Shown piece by piece: positions 20,146 through 29,383 of a DNA stretch of 64,000 nt; the first letter of the stretch is position 1; each line of letters opens with the position of its first letter. Below the pieces are notes generated by a model that searched no databases, was not told the DNA's origin, and saw only the letters and a program-made list of their open reading frames with translations. The position numbers and the translations under genes were made by a program. Location of the stretch: positions 132,482-196,481 of the forward strand of contig NZ_JALGRP010000007.1 in assembly GCF_022815605.1 (NCBI RefSeq), written 5' to 3'. This stretch comes from Microbacterium sp. VKM Ac-2923 (GTDB lineage: Bacteria; Actinomycetota; Actinomycetes; Actinomycetales; Microbacteriaceae).

Positions 20146-21366
20146 ATGGGGCGAGGATTCGCAGTCATCGATCTCGAAACGACGGGTCTGTTTCCGCAGA
20201 AGCACGATCGCATCGTCGAGGTGGCGATCGTGCATGTGTCACCGACAGGAGTCGTCGAGGGGGCTTGGGAAACACTCGTCAATCCGATGCGCGACATGGG
20301 AGCGCAGCGTATCCACGGCATCAGTGCCGCTGCGGCCGCGCGAGCTCCGGAATTCGGTGCTCTCGCACCGTCCATCGCCTCGCTCTTGCGTGGCCGGGTG
20401 CCTGTCGCGCACAACGCGAGTTTCGACGCGCGCTTCCTGGGCCACTCCATGGAGCAATCCGGTCTGGTGTGTCCCGAGTACGAGTACTGGATGTGCACGA
20501 TGCAGCTCGCGGGCACATTCCTGCCGGGCAATCGAAGTCTCGCCGACTGCAGCGCGGCGATCGGATATGCGATGCAGAACGCTCACCGCGCTTCGGCGGA
20601 TGCTCTCGCTGCGGCGGCGCTCCTTCGCGCCTACATCGGCGCGGGTCACGATCCCGCATGGTGGGACGGATGGCTCGCGACCCCGGGGGAGTGGCCGGGT
20701 GAGCCGTTCGATACGACAGCCTGGCTGGCGCGTACGGACGCCGACACGGCGCCACGGTCGGTTCTCGAGCGGTTGCATGTGAACGTCGCGACCGATGCCG
20801 CCATCGACGACGGCGCATTGAATCTCGATTACCTCGCTCTGCTCGATCGCGTCCTCCTCGACCGGTACATGTCCGCGACAGAGACCGACGACCTCATTCG
20901 ATTCGCCGCGGAGCTCAATCTTCCGAGCACGGCAATTCGCCGCATCCACCGCGCCTACTTCGACGGGTTGGTTTCGGCGGCCTGGGCGGACGACCAGCTC
21001 ACCGCTGACGAGTGGGCTGATATCCAGAAGATCGGTGGCCTGCTCGAGATCGACGCGAAGACGATCGCCGGCGCCGCTTCGAAACCGGATGCCGCGGCAC
21101 CGACTCTCACCACCGGCTTCCGCCTGTCACCGGGCGACACCGTCGTCATCACCGGCGAAACGCGCCGAGATCGAGGGGCGTGGTTCCAGATACTCGCCCA
21201 GCGAGGTCTGATCCCGAAGGACAGCATGGTGAAGAAGGCGAAGGTGCTCGTGGCCGCCGACCCCGACTCGATGTCGGGGAAGGCGAGGCAGGCGCGGGCG
21301 TGGGGGATTCCAATCATCACGGAGGACGGGCTGGAGAGGTTGATGGGGCTGGTCGCTGTCGAGTAG
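20146..21366 (+). CDS. DEDDh exonuclease with C-terminal BRCT domain
   Basis: A 406-residue protein related to the DNA polymerase III epsilon subunit. The exonuclease domain (1-165) shows the DEDDh set: DLETTG, Asp in HNASFDARF, and HRASADAL near residue 150. The middle (about 225-310) is helical with AWADDQLTADEWADI, reminiscent of TerB-like acidic metal-binding helices. The C-terminus (about 325-406, SPGDTVVITGETRRDRGAWF to GIPIITEDGLERLM) is a BRCT domain. ATG at 20146 after GGGGGG; earlier in-frame codons overlap the upstream gene. It is probably co-transcribed with the giant HEPN-helicase and may process its product ends or serve as its nuclease partner. The alternative is a housekeeping-like repair exonuclease. 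Confidence 0.85.
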   Translation: MGRGFAVIDLETTGLFPQKHDRIVEVAIVHVSPTGVVEGAWETLVNPMRDMGAQRIHGISAAAAARAPEFGALAPSIASLLRGRVPVAHNASFDARFLGHSMEQSGLVCPEYEYWMCTMQLAGTFLPGNRSLADCSAAIGYAMQNAHRASADALAAAALLRAYIGAGHDPAWWDGWLATPGEWPGEPFDTTAWLARTDADTAPRSVLERLHVNVATDAAIDDGALNLDYLALLDRVLLDRYMSATETDDLIRFAAELNLPSTAIRRIHRAYFDGLVSAAWADDQLTADEWADIQKIGGLLEIDAKTIAGAASKPDAAAPTLTTGFRLSPGDTVVITGETRRDRGAWFQILAQRGLIPKDSMVKKAKVLVAADPDSMSGKARQARAWGIPIITEDGLERLMGLVAVE

Positions 21367-21405
21367 CGGTGAGCGACCACCTCGCAACGACGCGACGGGT
21401 GCAGA

Positions 21406-22116
21406 TCACGCGTCGATGAGCTCGTAGAGCGTCCCATGCTTGCTCGTCATCATGGCCTCGACAGACGTGGCGAGGGCACCGTCGCGGACAAGAATGCCGA
21501 ACTCGACGTTGCGGTTCTCGGCTGAGTAGCTGAAGTTCGCACTGGTGATCAGGAGCAGCTCGTGGTCGACCACGATGAACTTCGCGTGGCTGACGACCAG
21601 CTTGCCGCTCGACAGGACCGCTGACCGGTACACCGTGGCTCGTCGGAGCTGCGTCTTGATCGTCGTGGCGTCAGCGACCGCAGCGTCAACGTAGACGGTG
21701 ACGACGACGCCCGGCTGCTCCGAGGCCGTCTTAAGCGCCGTCCACATCCGAGATGTGTCCTGGAAGTTGTAGGTCGCGGCCGTGACCGATTGTCGTGCAG
21801 AACCGATGATGCGGTGGAACTCGCTGGTCAGGCGGCCCATGTTGGCTTCGTTGCCAGGCATCGTCCATACCGGAACCAGCTCACGCAGGACAGTCTTGGC
21901 TCCGGCAATGGCACGCAGCACACTGACGGAACGTTCGCGGTCGCCAGGCCCAAACCCGCAGGCGGCGAGGAGTTCCTTCGCCTGGTCGCGTCGGCTGATC
22001 GCTATCTCGCGCACGGCAACGATGGCTGGCGTACCGACCTCGAACCGCAGCGCGAGCCGTTCCGCTTCAGTGGCGGTCAGAAAGCTGCCGAGTTGGTTGA
22101 GCGGGTCAGAGGCCAT
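21406..22116 (-). CDS. drmC: DISARM protein DrmC, phospholipase D-like
   Basis: A 236-residue PLD-superfamily protein with a single HKD motif (HAKFIVVDHELLLITSANFS near residue 185). Most PLD nucleases need two, so it probably dimerises. DrmC is a core but reportedly dispensable DISARM component. I chose the Met at 22116 (MASDPLNQLG). The longer frame to 22251 runs inside drmB and is Pro/Arg-rich shadow coding. The start overlaps the drmB stop by 11 bases, so translation is coupled. It is the last gene of the leftward DISARM operon and is convergent with the exonuclease gene. Confidence 0.9.
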   Translation of the reverse strand: MASDPLNQLGSFLTATEAERLALRFEVGTPAIVAVREIAISRRDQAKELLAACGFGPGDRERSVSVLRAIAGAKTVLRELVPVWTMPGNEANMGRLTSEFHRIIGSARQSVTAATYNFQDTSRMWTALKTASEQPGVVVTVYVDAAVADATTIKTQLRRATVYRSAVLSSGKLVVSHAKFIVVDHELLLITSANFSYSAENRNVEFGILVRDGALATSVEAMMTSKHGTLYELIDA

Positions 22117-24136
22117 GGATGCTGCCGAAGAACCCGGGGACGACCGGGCCGTTCGCGGTCGGGAGGTCGAGGAGGAACCGGCGATCCAAGAATCGGTTGG
22201 CCTTCTCGCAGGAGGTCTCCGAGGCGAAGGCGCAGGTGTGGCAGGCCGCACCGTGGAGGAAGTCCTCCGGGTCCGATGGGGTGCGTTGGGCGCAGACCGG
22301 GTCGGAGGAGCACCGCGTGGCCCGGCGCAGCGCCGCTAGCACGATGCTCTGGAGTTTTGCCGGTTCCGACAGCGCCACCAGACCTCCGAGCGTTCCGTCG
22401 CTGTCGGATGCGGTCGTACAGATGAGCAGCCCCGCGGCCGCCTCACGCCCGGGCTCTTCCCGCCAGGCGAAGATGCGCTCGGTGAGACTGGCGGCGCCGT
22501 AGCCGGAGTACATTGCCATCTCGCGAATGAGGATATGCGACAGCGTGTGGACGAGCCAATACCGGGGACCGGGCAGTCGGGTGTCGGGATTGACGGCGGC
22601 GGCGGTCTCGGAAAAGCGCCGAGCGAAGTTGCGACGGTGCGCCTCGACGTGGGCGTCCCACAGCGGGGTGGACTCGATGTGTCGTTCCCACTGCTCGACG
22701 GCGTCGAGGTCGAGTTGCAAGAATATGCCTTCGCCGCGGTCTTCGGTTGCAGGTACCCAGGAGGGCTTGCCGTTCCGGGTGAGTTCGACCAGGCGTGAGG
22801 CGACGTCGTTGACCCGGTCCATCTCATCGAGGCGGGTGAAGCCAAGCACCGCATTGACCTTCTTCATCCGGTTGACTCCGACAACGCGGTGAATGCGCGG
22901 GTGCAGATCCGGGCCGCGCTGCATCTCGGTGACCATCAGCCCGGTGTTGTTCTGCTGTTCGGGGAACAGCGTCGGCTTCTGGAGGTAGCGCCACTCGGGG
23001 ATGAGCAACTCGATCGGGTCCCAGTTGGCGCGGCGCTCCTCTCGGTCCGCCTCGGACTCAGGCGGTGCGATCACGTCTGCGATGGCAGTTGCGATGTCGG
23101 CGTCGGTGAGCCCGGCGACGTCGATGTTGCGCGCCCCAGCCAGGGCGCGGATCACCGCGATCTGGTCGGCGAACTGCCGGATCTGGTCGATGCCGAGTTC
23201 GACGCGGAGATGGTCGGCAAGTGCTTCCTTCTGTTCGGCGTCCGAGCGCGGCATGACGATGATGCTCTGCGTTGAGGGGAACCACAGGTTCGAGGCGCCC
23301 ATCATGATGAGCGCGGGCTGCGCCTTGCAGCCGGGAAAGAACGCGCCGAGGTGGGGATGGCGTCCGCGGCACGTCTGGGGCAGTTTGAGCCGCCCCTTCA
23401 CCCCTTGGGCTTCGGCCATGCCGCGTGTGGCGTTGCACGACTGGCAGATAACCGTGGAGCCGACGCTCTTGCCGACGTTGGCGTCGCGCATCTTGAGGTC
23501 GGGGTTCTCAGCATTCGGGCACTTCTGACCCCGGTGAACCCAGGGCGTGTAGGGAAACTCGTCGAGGTGTCCGTTGGTACAGGTGAGCAGGTGCTGTGCG
23601 GGTACGGCCGGACTGCCCTCGCGGCGCCCCCGTCCGCCGCGGCCAGGGCAGGGCTTGTGGGTGAACTGGGCGAGGTCTGGCCGGAACGGATGCGTGTTCG
23701 TGTAGGTGAACCGGGTGAGCGGGCCGAGGTAGTCGCAGCCGGTGCATCGGAACCACTGCGGGAACACCCGTGCGGGCAGGCCGAGGTCCGACCCCTCGGT
23801 CGACATCGAGCCCTTCTTGGGCTGCCACGGGAACGGTCGCAGCGCGTCGACCTGGGGGCCGAGGTGCAGACGGACGACGTTGAGCAAGCGCGGTTCGAGG
23901 ATTGTCGGGACGACCTCGCGGCGCTTCCAGATCGGCTCCCAGTCGTCGAGTCCGGCGGGCATGACCGAGAAGTTCGGCAAGTCCATGATCGCGCCCGGAC
24001 CGTAGGTGTACAGGAGCGAAGAAGGACGCGCGGACCCGACCTTGGCCCGATTCTTCGCGAGGCCTTCGTCCGCGTCGCCGAGCGGGTCGAGAGCGTCGTT
24101 GTTGTCGGCCAACGGCGCGGTGGTGGTGTCGGTCAT
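22106..24136 (-). CDS. drmB: DISARM protein DrmB (DUF1998)
   Basis: A 676-residue DUF1998 protein. The C-terminal signature CHTCAFASETSCEKANRFLDR is the four-cysteine block of the family, probably a metal site, and earlier CxxC pairs (RCTGCDYLGP, CQSCNAT) may form another. DrmB forms a complex with the helicase DrmA that blocks incoming phage DNA. Its ATG shares a base with the drmA stop (TAATG), a translational-coupling arrangement. N-terminal features such as RPSSLLYTYGPGAIMDLP are typical of DISARM DrmB. Confidence 0.95.
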   Translation of the reverse strand: MTDTTTAPLADNNDALDPLGDADEGLAKNRAKVGSARPSSLLYTYGPGAIMDLPNFSVMPAGLDDWEPIWKRREVVPTILEPRLLNVVRLHLGPQVDALRPFPWQPKKGSMSTEGSDLGLPARVFPQWFRCTGCDYLGPLTRFTYTNTHPFRPDLAQFTHKPCPGRGGRGRREGSPAVPAQHLLTCTNGHLDEFPYTPWVHRGQKCPNAENPDLKMRDANVGKSVGSTVICQSCNATRGMAEAQGVKGRLKLPQTCRGRHPHLGAFFPGCKAQPALIMMGASNLWFPSTQSIIVMPRSDAEQKEALADHLRVELGIDQIRQFADQIAVIRALAGARNIDVAGLTDADIATAIADVIAPPESEADREERRANWDPIELLIPEWRYLQKPTLFPEQQNNTGLMVTEMQRGPDLHPRIHRVVGVNRMKKVNAVLGFTRLDEMDRVNDVASRLVELTRNGKPSWVPATEDRGEGIFLQLDLDAVEQWERHIESTPLWDAHVEAHRRNFARRFSETAAAVNPDTRLPGPRYWLVHTLSHILIREMAMYSGYGAASLTERIFAWREEPGREAAAGLLICTTASDSDGTLGGLVALSEPAKLQSIVLAALRRATRCSSDPVCAQRTPSDPEDFLHGAACHTCAFASETSCEKANRFLDRRFLLDLPTANGPVVPGFFGSIHGL

Positions 24137-27100
24137 TAGTCGTCCTCCTCGGCGGGCAGCGCCCAGTTGTCAACGCCTTCGGGAGTTCTCGCGAAGAGTC
24201 GGTCGGGCACGGGCGAGACGAGAATGTTGATCTCCGGCTGCACCTCGCGCATCGAGTTGGCGATCACAAACGGCGCCTCACGGGAACTGCCGACGTTGGC
24301 GCGGTGGTTCTCGGGGCTGACAATGAGCGGCAGGTACTTGTCGCCCTCGCCAGTGCGCTCGTAGACGAGATTCTGGTGCCGCTCGCTGGCGTACCCGGCG
24401 CGGCTTGTCCACCGGTCGACCCGGTTCGTCAGCAGGTCGCTGGCCTTCTTTGTGAGGTCATCGTCCTGGGACGCGGCGAGTATCCGCGCCTTCAACCGGT
24501 CGATGATCCTGACGACTGCGGGATGCTGCGAGGCGATCTTGCCCGCCTCACGCTCGGGCGACAGACCGTCGGCTACGGTCGCCTGGGCGACGCGCGCGGC
24601 GCTAACCAGTACCCCGTCGATGCCTCGCTCCAGTGAAGTCGGCGAGAACGGCGTGACGGAGAGCGCCTCGACCTGCTTGTAGAAGGTGTCGTGGTAGTGC
24701 CGGAACTGCTCGAAGTGGGCCAGGTCGCGTGGCCGTGCCCAGTTCCCGAGCGACACGACCAGCCCCGGGCGTGCCGCGTCGCGGCCGACTCGCGACGACG
24801 CCTGGATGTACTCGGCGGTGTTCTTTGGCTGGCCGATCACAAGCATGAGTCCGAGGCGCTGCACGTCCACGCCCACCTGCAGCATCGATGTGGCAAGGAC
24901 GACGTCGAAGGGCGCGTCCCCGTCGCGCTTGGGCGCCGCCTTGTCCTCTCGGCGCAACGCAATCCGCGCCTGGAACGCCGCGGTCGTGTCATAGCCCTGG
25001 TCGAACTCGAGCCCGAGCTTGTCGAGGGTCTTGCCGATGTCGGCACCCGAGATCCGTGACGTCAGCTCCGCCACGTTGAGGTTTCCGAACGCGGTGCCAT
25101 ACCGCCGCGGGAAGCCCGAGTCGCGACGGGGGTTGCCGACCCGCGTGCTGACGTCATCATCGACGTAGCGGCGCATGCCGGCCAACTCCCGGGTGGCGTT
25201 GAAGTACCCGACGAGAGTCATGTACGGGTCTGCCTCGACGCCGGTGCGGTCGAGCAGCAACTGGCTTGCGAGCAGCAGCACCTCGGCGAGGCGAATCTCG
25301 GCGCTCGACAGGCGAACACCAGGAGCGTTCACGCCGATGTAGCGACGACCAGGGTTCTGCGCGGAGACTTCGACTTCGCGCGAGAAGAAGGTGTCGGCGA
25401 CGTCGAGCACCTGCGGCGGGAAGATCTCGACCTTGCGGCCGTAGAGCTGTCGTACCTGCTCGACCGCGTTGCGTACGGTGGCAGTCGAGGCGACGATCAG
25501 CGGCTTGACCGGCTTGCCCTCGGGCGTCTTCCACGAGCACAGCGTCTCGACGGCGACCTCAAACAGACCAACGGCCGTGCCGAGCGCCCCGGTGATGAGG
25601 TGCAGCTCGTCCTGGATGATCAGGTCCGGCGGGCGCAGTCGGCCGACGGGCATGATTGTCGCGGCGGGATGGCCGTTGTTCGCCGGGTGTGACTGCACGG
25701 TGCAGCCGGTGTAGTCGGGGTGTACGTAGCCGTGTCGCCCGCAGCGTCTGCTGACGAACCCGAACAGCGAGGCGGCCTCGCCCTCGCGCGCGAGCCGGGC
25801 GAACTTGTCGACGGTCGCAATGACGAATGCCGGCGCGAGTCGGTAGATCTCCTCGTCGACGGTGAGCACCGGAAGTCCCTCAGGAACGCCGCCTCCCTTG
25901 GAGAATGGGCACCGGCCCAGCTCGTCACCGCAGTGCACGAACACCCGACGACTGGTGGCGTCACCCTTCACGTTCGCTGGGGAAATCTCGGTTCCGCACC
26001 ACGGGCAGCGCTGAATCTGAAGGACCGTCAGGCGGTGCGAGGCACCGTCGTTGACCTTCTTGAGTTGCTCGTCCGCTTCCTCGAACCGCTTCGGACTGAC
26101 ATCGGTACCGACCCAGAGGCCGATGCGGAACGGTTCGGTACCCCAGGCCTCTTCGTCCTCGCGGCGGGCGAGTTCGGCGGCGCAGACGAGTGCGGTCGCA
26201 CGCTGGAACTGCTGCGCCGTCAGCAGGCGCAGCGTGTAGCGCATCAGCACCGACACGCCGTCGCTGCCGTTCAGAGCGCCGTCCGTCGACTGCACGACCG
26301 CCTGCCGACGGCGGATCGCGAACGTATAGGCGGCCAGGCCCAAGTAAGCCTCGGTCTTACCACCACCAGTCGGGAAGAAGAGCAGTTCCACGCGGGCCTG
26401 GTGCTCCGCGCTGCGCAACGCGGCCGTCGGTTCGGTCAACGACCCGAGCTGCATGAGAATGAACGCGAGCTGGAACGGACGCCACGCCGCGACCGGTTTT
26501 CCGTCACCCTCGGCCGATTCAAGGTCCTGCCGCGCCTGCGCGATCGGCACCGCCGAGTCGGACTTCCGCGCTTCAGCGACCTGCGAAGCGAGGCGCTGAT
26601 CGCGCATAACCCGATTCATGAACTGGAAACACTGAAGCCCAGTTACGTCGGAGGCGACAAACTCCAGCCCGTCAACGAGACGCTGGTGCGCCTGCCGCGC
26701 CTCCCACAGCACCACGTTGGCGATCTCCTGCAAGTGCTCGGGAAGCTGCGCCGCCACCCCTTCCTGCCGGTCGAGCCACGCCCCATAGCCGGAGACCAAG
26801 GGGGCAAGCCCGCCGCGCAGCTCGTCAGCACCGGCAGCAGCTAACTCCTTCATCGACAGCGTTGCACCCTCGACCTCGCCAGCCCTGGTCTGCGGAGTCT
26901 CGGCCTTCGGCAACCATGTCGTCGACACCGACGTCGCGCGCCGCGAACCCTTGCGCACGACCCAGTCGGCCGAGCAGGTGCGGCCGATTGCGAACTCGAG
27001 CCGGTCCTTGTACTGGAGGTCGAGCCGCCACACCTCGTCGTCGTGCTCGGGCCAGACCTGTTCCAGCGCGTCTCGCACCGGAAGGAAAGCATCGGTGCCA

Positions 27101-27849
27101 CCGGCGTCGATGAGGAGCTTCGTTTGGAACATCCACATGTTCGACGGGATAGGGAGTGGCGTCTCGCGGTCGTTGCACAGCGCGATCTCCACGAGCACCC
27201 GACCATAGTCGGCGTCGTCGTAGCGATCGATCCGCAGGCAGATGGCATCGCGCAACGCAACCGTCTCGGTGCGACCGGGAATGAGCGCCGCGAGAGTGAT
27301 GGTCCGGGTTTCCTCGATCGGCGTGCGCTGGTACTTCCGAATGGGACGTCCGGCCTTCGACACCTCCTTGGTCTCGACCGTCTCGTAGGTGCCCCACGAC
27401 GCCGTGATGTCGAACGACTTGAGATCGCTGGGCACCTGAAATCGCAGCCCCATCGATGCCGGGATCATCAACCCCTGCTTGGGTGCTCGATCCTCGACAT
27501 CGTCCTCTTGGGCATCCGCCTCGTTCTCGTCGGACGCAACCGTCGGGACTCCGCGCCCTTCGGTCACACCGTCCTCGTCGAGACGCACCTCGGCCAGGTC
27601 GTCGGCGTCGTCCTGGTCCATCCCCGATCCATCGGTGGTCGTGAGCTTGACCGGCGCGATCAGCCCGACGAGGTACATCTGCTTCGGGCTGAATGGCAGC
27701 AACTCCTCCTCGCCGTGGATCGGTCCGAGCAACTCGCGTTCCAGGATGTCCACGAGGTTCTCTCGTACGCCGAAGGAGGTGCCATCGGTCGGGAATTTGA
27801 GCACGTAGCCCGTGTCTGCTGGGGTGGGCGCGTCCGTGCTCTCTGCCAT
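24136..27849 (-). CDS. drmA: DISARM helicase DrmA
   Basis: A 1237-residue superfamily 2 helicase-like protein. Walker A is FFPTGGGKTEAYLG (about residue 490), the DExH-like box is IIQDELHLITG (about 745), motif III is VASTATVRNA, and the C-terminal helicase motifs are TSMLQVGVDVQRLG and EYIQASSRVGRD. Zinc-ribbon cysteines (RCPWCGTE, VHCGDELGRCPF) lie between. ATG at 27849 is preferred; a GTG lies two codons upstream. DrmA with DrmB forms the DISARM core that senses and blocks unmodified phage DNA. It begins 60 bases downstream of the serine recombinase gene, so the recombinase interrupts the usual drmMI-drmA junction. Confidence 0.95.
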   Translation of the reverse strand: MAESTDAPTPADTGYVLKFPTDGTSFGVRENLVDILERELLGPIHGEEELLPFSPKQMYLVGLIAPVKLTTTDGSGMDQDDADDLAEVRLDEDGVTEGRGVPTVASDENEADAQEDDVEDRAPKQGLMIPASMGLRFQVPSDLKSFDITASWGTYETVETKEVSKAGRPIRKYQRTPIEETRTITLAALIPGRTETVALRDAICLRIDRYDDADYGRVLVEIALCNDRETPLPIPSNMWMFQTKLLIDAGGTDAFLPVRDALEQVWPEHDDEVWRLDLQYKDRLEFAIGRTCSADWVVRKGSRRATSVSTTWLPKAETPQTRAGEVEGATLSMKELAAAGADELRGGLAPLVSGYGAWLDRQEGVAAQLPEHLQEIANVVLWEARQAHQRLVDGLEFVASDVTGLQCFQFMNRVMRDQRLASQVAEARKSDSAVPIAQARQDLESAEGDGKPVAAWRPFQLAFILMQLGSLTEPTAALRSAEHQARVELLFFPTGGGKTEAYLGLAAYTFAIRRRQAVVQSTDGALNGSDGVSVLMRYTLRLLTAQQFQRATALVCAAELARREDEEAWGTEPFRIGLWVGTDVSPKRFEEADEQLKKVNDGASHRLTVLQIQRCPWCGTEISPANVKGDATSRRVFVHCGDELGRCPFSKGGGVPEGLPVLTVDEEIYRLAPAFVIATVDKFARLAREGEAASLFGFVSRRCGRHGYVHPDYTGCTVQSHPANNGHPAATIMPVGRLRPPDLIIQDELHLITGALGTAVGLFEVAVETLCSWKTPEGKPVKPLIVASTATVRNAVEQVRQLYGRKVEIFPPQVLDVADTFFSREVEVSAQNPGRRYIGVNAPGVRLSSAEIRLAEVLLLASQLLLDRTGVEADPYMTLVGYFNATRELAGMRRYVDDDVSTRVGNPRRDSGFPRRYGTAFGNLNVAELTSRISGADIGKTLDKLGLEFDQGYDTTAAFQARIALRREDKAAPKRDGDAPFDVVLATSMLQVGVDVQRLGLMLVIGQPKNTAEYIQASSRVGRDAARPGLVVSLGNWARPRDLAHFEQFRHYHDTFYKQVEALSVTPFSPTSLERGIDGVLVSAARVAQATVADGLSPEREAGKIASQHPAVVRIIDRLKARILAASQDDDLTKKASDLLTNRVDRWTSRAGYASERHQNLVYERTGEGDKYLPLIVSPENHRANVGSSREAPFVIANSMREVQPEINILVSPVPDRLFARTPEGVDNWALPAEEDD

Positions 27850-27909
27850 GGGCACCAGTCTGCCGCAGACCGCCGACGCTGATCTGTCTTGGCCGCGCCG
27901 ACGTGGCCG

Positions 27910-29175
27910 CTACGACGACCACGTCAACTGAACTCGGTCTTCGTCGAAGTAGCGGCCGACGACTCCGCGTCGAATGACCAGCTTGTCCAGCTGTGAGACG
28001 AGCACCGCGCGTCGCGCCAAGTCGTCATAACCGGCGCGCGTCCATGCCTCGTTGACCGCGAGGTCGCCGATGAGTTCGTTCGCGCGCTCGATCAGGAGCC
28101 GGTCGATCAGGTAGGCGTCGAGCGCAGTGCGTCCGATCGTCTGGCGGCACTTCGGGCAGTAGAGCACGGGTCGCTTTTGGTTCGTGCCGCGGCAGAGGTA
28201 TACCGCGCACTCATCGCATCGAGCCACGCGCGACAGGAGCGCGCTCGTGGACTGGCGCTCGGCCTTCTTGCGGGCTTGAGGCACAGCCCGGGCATCGAGC
28301 AGCCGTTGCAGGGTCGCGAACTCCTCGGTGGTGATAATGGCGAGCGCCTGGCTGACGGCTGGATGTCCTCGTTCATCGCGAAGCACGGCAAACGGGTCGA
28401 CCCGCTTGGCGCTCTTGGCGCGGCCCGGGTTGTGCGGGGTCATCCCGGCCAGCACGGGATTCCGGAGCAGGCCGTCCACGGTCTGCCTGTTCCACCTCGT
28501 CCCGCCCGACGTCCGCTCGGCGCGGCGCGCGGGAAGCGGGGCTCCGCTGTCAGTGAGCCAGGTAGTGATCGCGTTCACTGCGCAGCCACTCAGCGCCTTG
28601 GCAACCGCCTCGGAGAGCCACCCGATGCGCTCGTCGTCCTTCGCCAGCACGCGGCCGGGACCGTCGGGGTTTGGGACGGACTGGTACCCATACGGGATGC
28701 CACCGCCCGGCCACCGGCCGTCCTTAAGGATCTGTGCGCGAGCAGCTCGTACCCTGGCGCGGATGGCTTCGGCCTCCATCTCGCCGAAGACGGCGAGCAT
28801 GACCGCGAACGCGCGTCCCTGGGGGCTGGTCATGTCGATCGGGTCGTCGACGGCGACCAGGCCCGCGCCGCGCTTCTGTAGGGTCTCGTCGGCGTGAAGG
28901 AAGTCGAGCACCCGTCGGGCGAGCCGGTCGACTTTCCATATGACGACGGCGTCAAAGTCACGATTCGCAAGCAATGCCTTCCACCCGAGCCGTTCCTCCG
29001 GGCGGTTCGCCGTCGCCGAGACGCCGTCATCAACATACTCACCAACGACTTCCCAACCGCGGGCCTCCGCGTAACGTCGACACGACTGTAGTTGCCGTGA
29101 GATCGAGACGGACTCTTCCTTCGTGACACTAAGCCGGGCGTAAAGGACACATCGATGCACTTGCTTCAGATTCAT
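27910..29175 (-). CDS. serine recombinase inside the DISARM operon, candidate invertase
   Basis: A 421-residue large serine recombinase. The resolvase catalytic domain (about 1-150) has Ser16 in LYARLSVTKEE and the downstream DAVVIWKVDRLAR block. A recombinase DNA-binding domain follows (from about residue 160, GGIPYGYQ). A zinc ribbon with CDEC and YCPKC lies at about 320-345. It is short for a phage integrase and has no long coiled-coil tail. It is transcribed in the same direction as the drm genes and sits 30 bases outside the left arm of the 178-bp inverted repeat that bounds the drmMI switch cassette. Catalysing that inversion is the simplest role. Mobility of an inserted element is the alternative. 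Confidence 0.9.
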   Translation of the reverse strand: MNLKQVHRCVLYARLSVTKEESVSISRQLQSCRRYAEARGWEVVGEYVDDGVSATANRPEERLGWKALLANRDFDAVVIWKVDRLARRVLDFLHADETLQKRGAGLVAVDDPIDMTSPQGRAFAVMLAVFGEMEAEAIRARVRAARAQILKDGRWPGGGIPYGYQSVPNPDGPGRVLAKDDERIGWLSEAVAKALSGCAVNAITTWLTDSGAPLPARRAERTSGGTRWNRQTVDGLLRNPVLAGMTPHNPGRAKSAKRVDPFAVLRDERGHPAVSQALAIITTEEFATLQRLLDARAVPQARKKAERQSTSALLSRVARCDECAVYLCRGTNQKRPVLYCPKCRQTIGRTALDAYLIDRLLIERANELIGDLAVNEAWTRAGYDDLARRAVLVSQLDKLVIRRGVVGRYFDEDRVQLTWSS

Positions 29176-29205
29176 CTCGCTAGTCCATCGGGCTTCCTCG
29201 ACGGT

Positions 29206-29383
29206 GTGCGACCTCGCTCTTGCAGACGAACGGCACGCTGGGTCTGATTGCGACGAACACGGTCGCGCAGGGGGACTCGCGCGAGGTGGGGCTGGACGCG
29301 ATGGTTGCCAACGGATTCACGATCACTCGGGCGATCCAGAGTCGGTCGTGGCCGGCGGCGAGCGCGAACCTCGAGTACGCAGC
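29206..29383. repeat. left arm of 178-bp inverted repeat in drmMI
   Basis: This arm is the reverse complement of 31596-31773. The first 157 bases match perfectly, one mismatch follows (29363 against 31616), then 20 more bases match. It begins at GTGCGACCTCGCTCTTGCAG and encodes the stretch around QTNGTLGLIATNTV of DrmMI on both arms, in the same phase. Identity stops abruptly at both ends. A second, shorter inverted pair of 74 bases (29580-29653 with 31326-31399) lies inside. Confidence 0.95.

Noticed and set aside
22117..22251. Longer DrmC start at 22251
   Set aside because: The extra 45 codons lie inside drmB and read as Pro/Arg/Ser shadow sequence. The Met at 22116 gives the usual short overlap.
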